The position numbers were made by a program, and so were the translations under genes. A stretch of 6,021 bases of DNA from Cyclobacteriaceae bacterium (GTDB lineage: Bacteria > Bacteroidota > Bacteroidia > Cytophagales > Cyclobacteriaceae): NCBI GenBank assembly GCA_015492915.1, contig WGED01000525.1, positions 1 through 6,021 on the forward strand, in the 5' to 3' direction. Below, one piece after another: positions 4,515 to 6,021 of this stretch (position 1 is its first letter; every line of letters begins with the position of its first letter). The notes beneath the pieces are model-generated. The model saw only the letters and a list, made by a program, of their open reading frames with translations. It made no database searches and had not been told where the DNA came from.

Positions 4515-6021
4515 TTATTTTTTAATTCTGAAATAATCTTTTACCTCCAGATAATCACGATGGCCGTCTTCGCTCCTTTTTATGTACAGCCTCAGCCGTT
4601 TATTGCCGGTACGCTCCACATATTCGATTGTCAGCGGATGCAGCCCCTTACCGAGGGCGATTACTCCCCACTCATCAGCTTTTCTGTCGCCCGGTTGCAC
4701 TTCATTACGAGCATCCATGCACACCAGCTTACCGTGAATTTTCAATGCCACGGCATCATCGGCATTGCAGCGAATGAAGTATAAACCATCTTCCGGCGCC
4801 TCAAACCAACCGGTAAACACGATTCCGAAATCGTCCTGCCTTTTGGCCAGTTCCATGACGTCATAATCCATAGTCGTGCCTTTTGCCACAGGCTTTAGTT
4901 TACTGAAATCGGGAAAGGTACTCCACGCCCCTTCATAATACATATAGTTCAGACCCGGCCTAATCCCCCTATTCTTTTTTCCTTTTAAATACGTCGTTTT
5001 TTCATAGCTCTTTTCAACCGGCCTTGTTCGCTGTTCTTTACTGTTGGTCAGGTAAACAGAAAAATCCGATGACTTGTCAATGACCATACTTCCCGAAAAT
5101 TCACCGGAAATATCATTGCCGTCAACTGTCATATTGGCTTTGAGCATCGGATATGGGAACGAATAGGTCAATTCGACGGATTCTACAAATAATTCCGTCG
5201 CCGGCTTAAAAAAATCAGGCTTGCTCGCTTCGATTTTAAAATCGGCTTTGCCATCGAGGTAAAAGTCCTTGTATTCCGGACTCTCATAACTCAGCTTCCA
5301 GTAGTACTGCAAAACACCCAGATCTTCATGGCTCTCGGGCTTATGAGATTTCAATGAAATTTCGATGATTTTTTCTTCACCGGGTTCCAGCACCTCTCTG
5401 ACCGTGGCCGGCACGACATCCGCCTGATGGTGGTGATACATGGCCATTTCCACTTTCAGGGGTATTTTGGCCTTATTCTCAAAATAAAAATACACTGTGC
5501 CATCCCTGAATTTCTCCCCCACGTTGGTCAGCACGAGATACCGGAAATTCGTGTTATCGAGCATCGAATACGCCATAGGGATCGTTTCCTCATTCACGAT
5601 ATCGTGCGACAGGATGCCATCGAGGCGCAGGTTGGCCATCACCGGACCGCTGTCGGTCATGGTGATCCAGGCAAAATGGTCGAACTCGCCGAACCTGTTG
5701 CCGCGCAAACGACTGCCGCCACCTGTCGTTGCCAGCACGTAATAATTGTTCTTTTCCTTTTCATAATGCTGAAAGTGATGCTCATGACCGGCTATTACCG
5801 TGTGGTTCCGCCCCGCCAGCGCCGCTTCAATCTGATGGAACCTGCCATTTGTATCATATTTCCATATAGGATGGTGCATCAACACGAACGTCCACCGGAC
5901 TTCAGGGTGCCCGTTGACAGCCTCCAGGGCAAAATCAACCTGCGTCGTCGTCAGATTATAATCATCGTCATCGTTGGAATCGAGTATGACAAACAGCACA
6001 TTTTTGTAAACGAAATAATAA
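4515..6021 (-). CDS. Secreted calcineurin-like metallophosphoesterase with CHB_HEX_C-like and PA14 tail (5' end outside window)
   Basis: The reading frame is open to the right edge, so the N-terminus is missing. A GTG at 5999 is in frame, but the residues before it (YYFVYKN) fit the usual strand before the LDSN segment, so I do not take it as the start. Numbering from the first full codon at 6020, the metallophosphoesterase C-terminal half spans about 1-130, with the HHP motif at 49-51 and GHEHH at 78-82, both metal or phosphate ligands in this superfamily. The upstream GD and GNH motifs would lie outside the window. About 155-265 looks like an Ig-like beta domain, 276-340 resembles the CHB_HEX_C fold (SVELTYSFPYP, then TVDG), and 356-501 is PA14-like (DFGIVFTGWFEAPEDGLYF, Asp pair at 421-422). 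PA14 domains usually bind carbohydrate. I infer an exported phosphoesterase acting on a polymer or surface substrate, though the substrate is unknown. It is the first in-window gene of the operon and lies 110 bp before the deacetylase start. Confidence 0.9.
   Translation of the reverse strand, partial: YYFVYKNVLFVILDSNDDDDYNLTTTQVDFALEAVNGHPEVRWTFVLMHHPIWKYDTNGRFHQIEAALAGRNHTVIAGHEHHFQHYEKEKNNYYVLATTGGGSRLRGNRFGEFDHFAWITMTDSGPVMANLRLDGILSHDIVNEETIPMAYSMLDNTNFRYLVLTNVGEKFRDGTVYFYFENKAKIPLKVEMAMYHHHQADVVPATVREVLEPGEEKIIEISLKSHKPESHEDLGVLQYYWKLSYESPEYKDFYLDGKADFKIEASKPDFFKPATELFVESVELTYSFPYPMLKANMTVDGNDISGEFSGSMVIDKSSDFSVYLTNSKEQRTRPVEKSYEKTTYLKGKKNRGIRPGLNYMYYEGAWSTFPDFSKLKPVAKGTTMDYDVMELAKRQDDFGIVFTGWFEAPEDGLYFIRCNADDAVALKIHGKLVCMDARNEVQPGDRKADEWGVIALGKGLHPLTIEYVERTGNKRLRLYIKRSEDGHRDYLEVKDYFRIKK

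Overview
The window reads as a fragment of a Bacteroidota-type genome. I infer this from three features. All three complete genes begin with lipoprotein signal peptides. Their starts are preceded by AT-rich leaders rather than clear Shine-Dalgarno sites. One protein carries the CHB_HEX_C-like plus PA14 modules common in Bacteroidota secreted enzymes. The phylum is an inference; other Gram-negative environmental lineages are possible.

Four genes fill 535-6021, all on the minus strand, so transcription runs from the right edge to the left. In order of transcription they are: (1) the C-terminal 501 residues of a secreted calcineurin-like metallophosphoesterase with Ig-like, CHB_HEX_C-like and PA14 tail domains, cut off by the right edge; (2) a ChbG/YdjC-type carbohydrate deacetylase lipoprotein; (3) a purple-acid-phosphatase-like lipoprotein with an N-terminal fibronectin-III-like domain; (4) a BNR/Asp-box (sialidase-fold) lipoprotein. 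Gaps are 110 bp, 61 bp and 0-32 bp depending on the last start, so one operon is likely. The two real gaps each hold an inverted repeat beginning exactly 12 nt after the preceding stop codon. Together the genes suggest an envelope-located set that removes phosphate and acetyl groups from a glycan or similar polymer and binds or cleaves it. The substrate cannot be read from the sequence.

Positions 1-534, downstream of the last gene, hold no convincing gene. This is a mosaic of repeats: two identical 118-bp copies (1-118 and 376-493), a pyrimidine-rich family of degenerate short units reaching to within a few bases of the last stop codon, and a REP-like imperfect palindrome near 134-160.

I do not see a clear defence system, mobile element, CRISPR array, or RNA gene. 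The most interesting points are the repeat mosaic, the intra-operon hairpins (one overlapping a possible six-codon minigene coupled to the phosphatase start), a His-to-Asp change in the phosphatase metal-binding motif, and the unusual enzyme combination.
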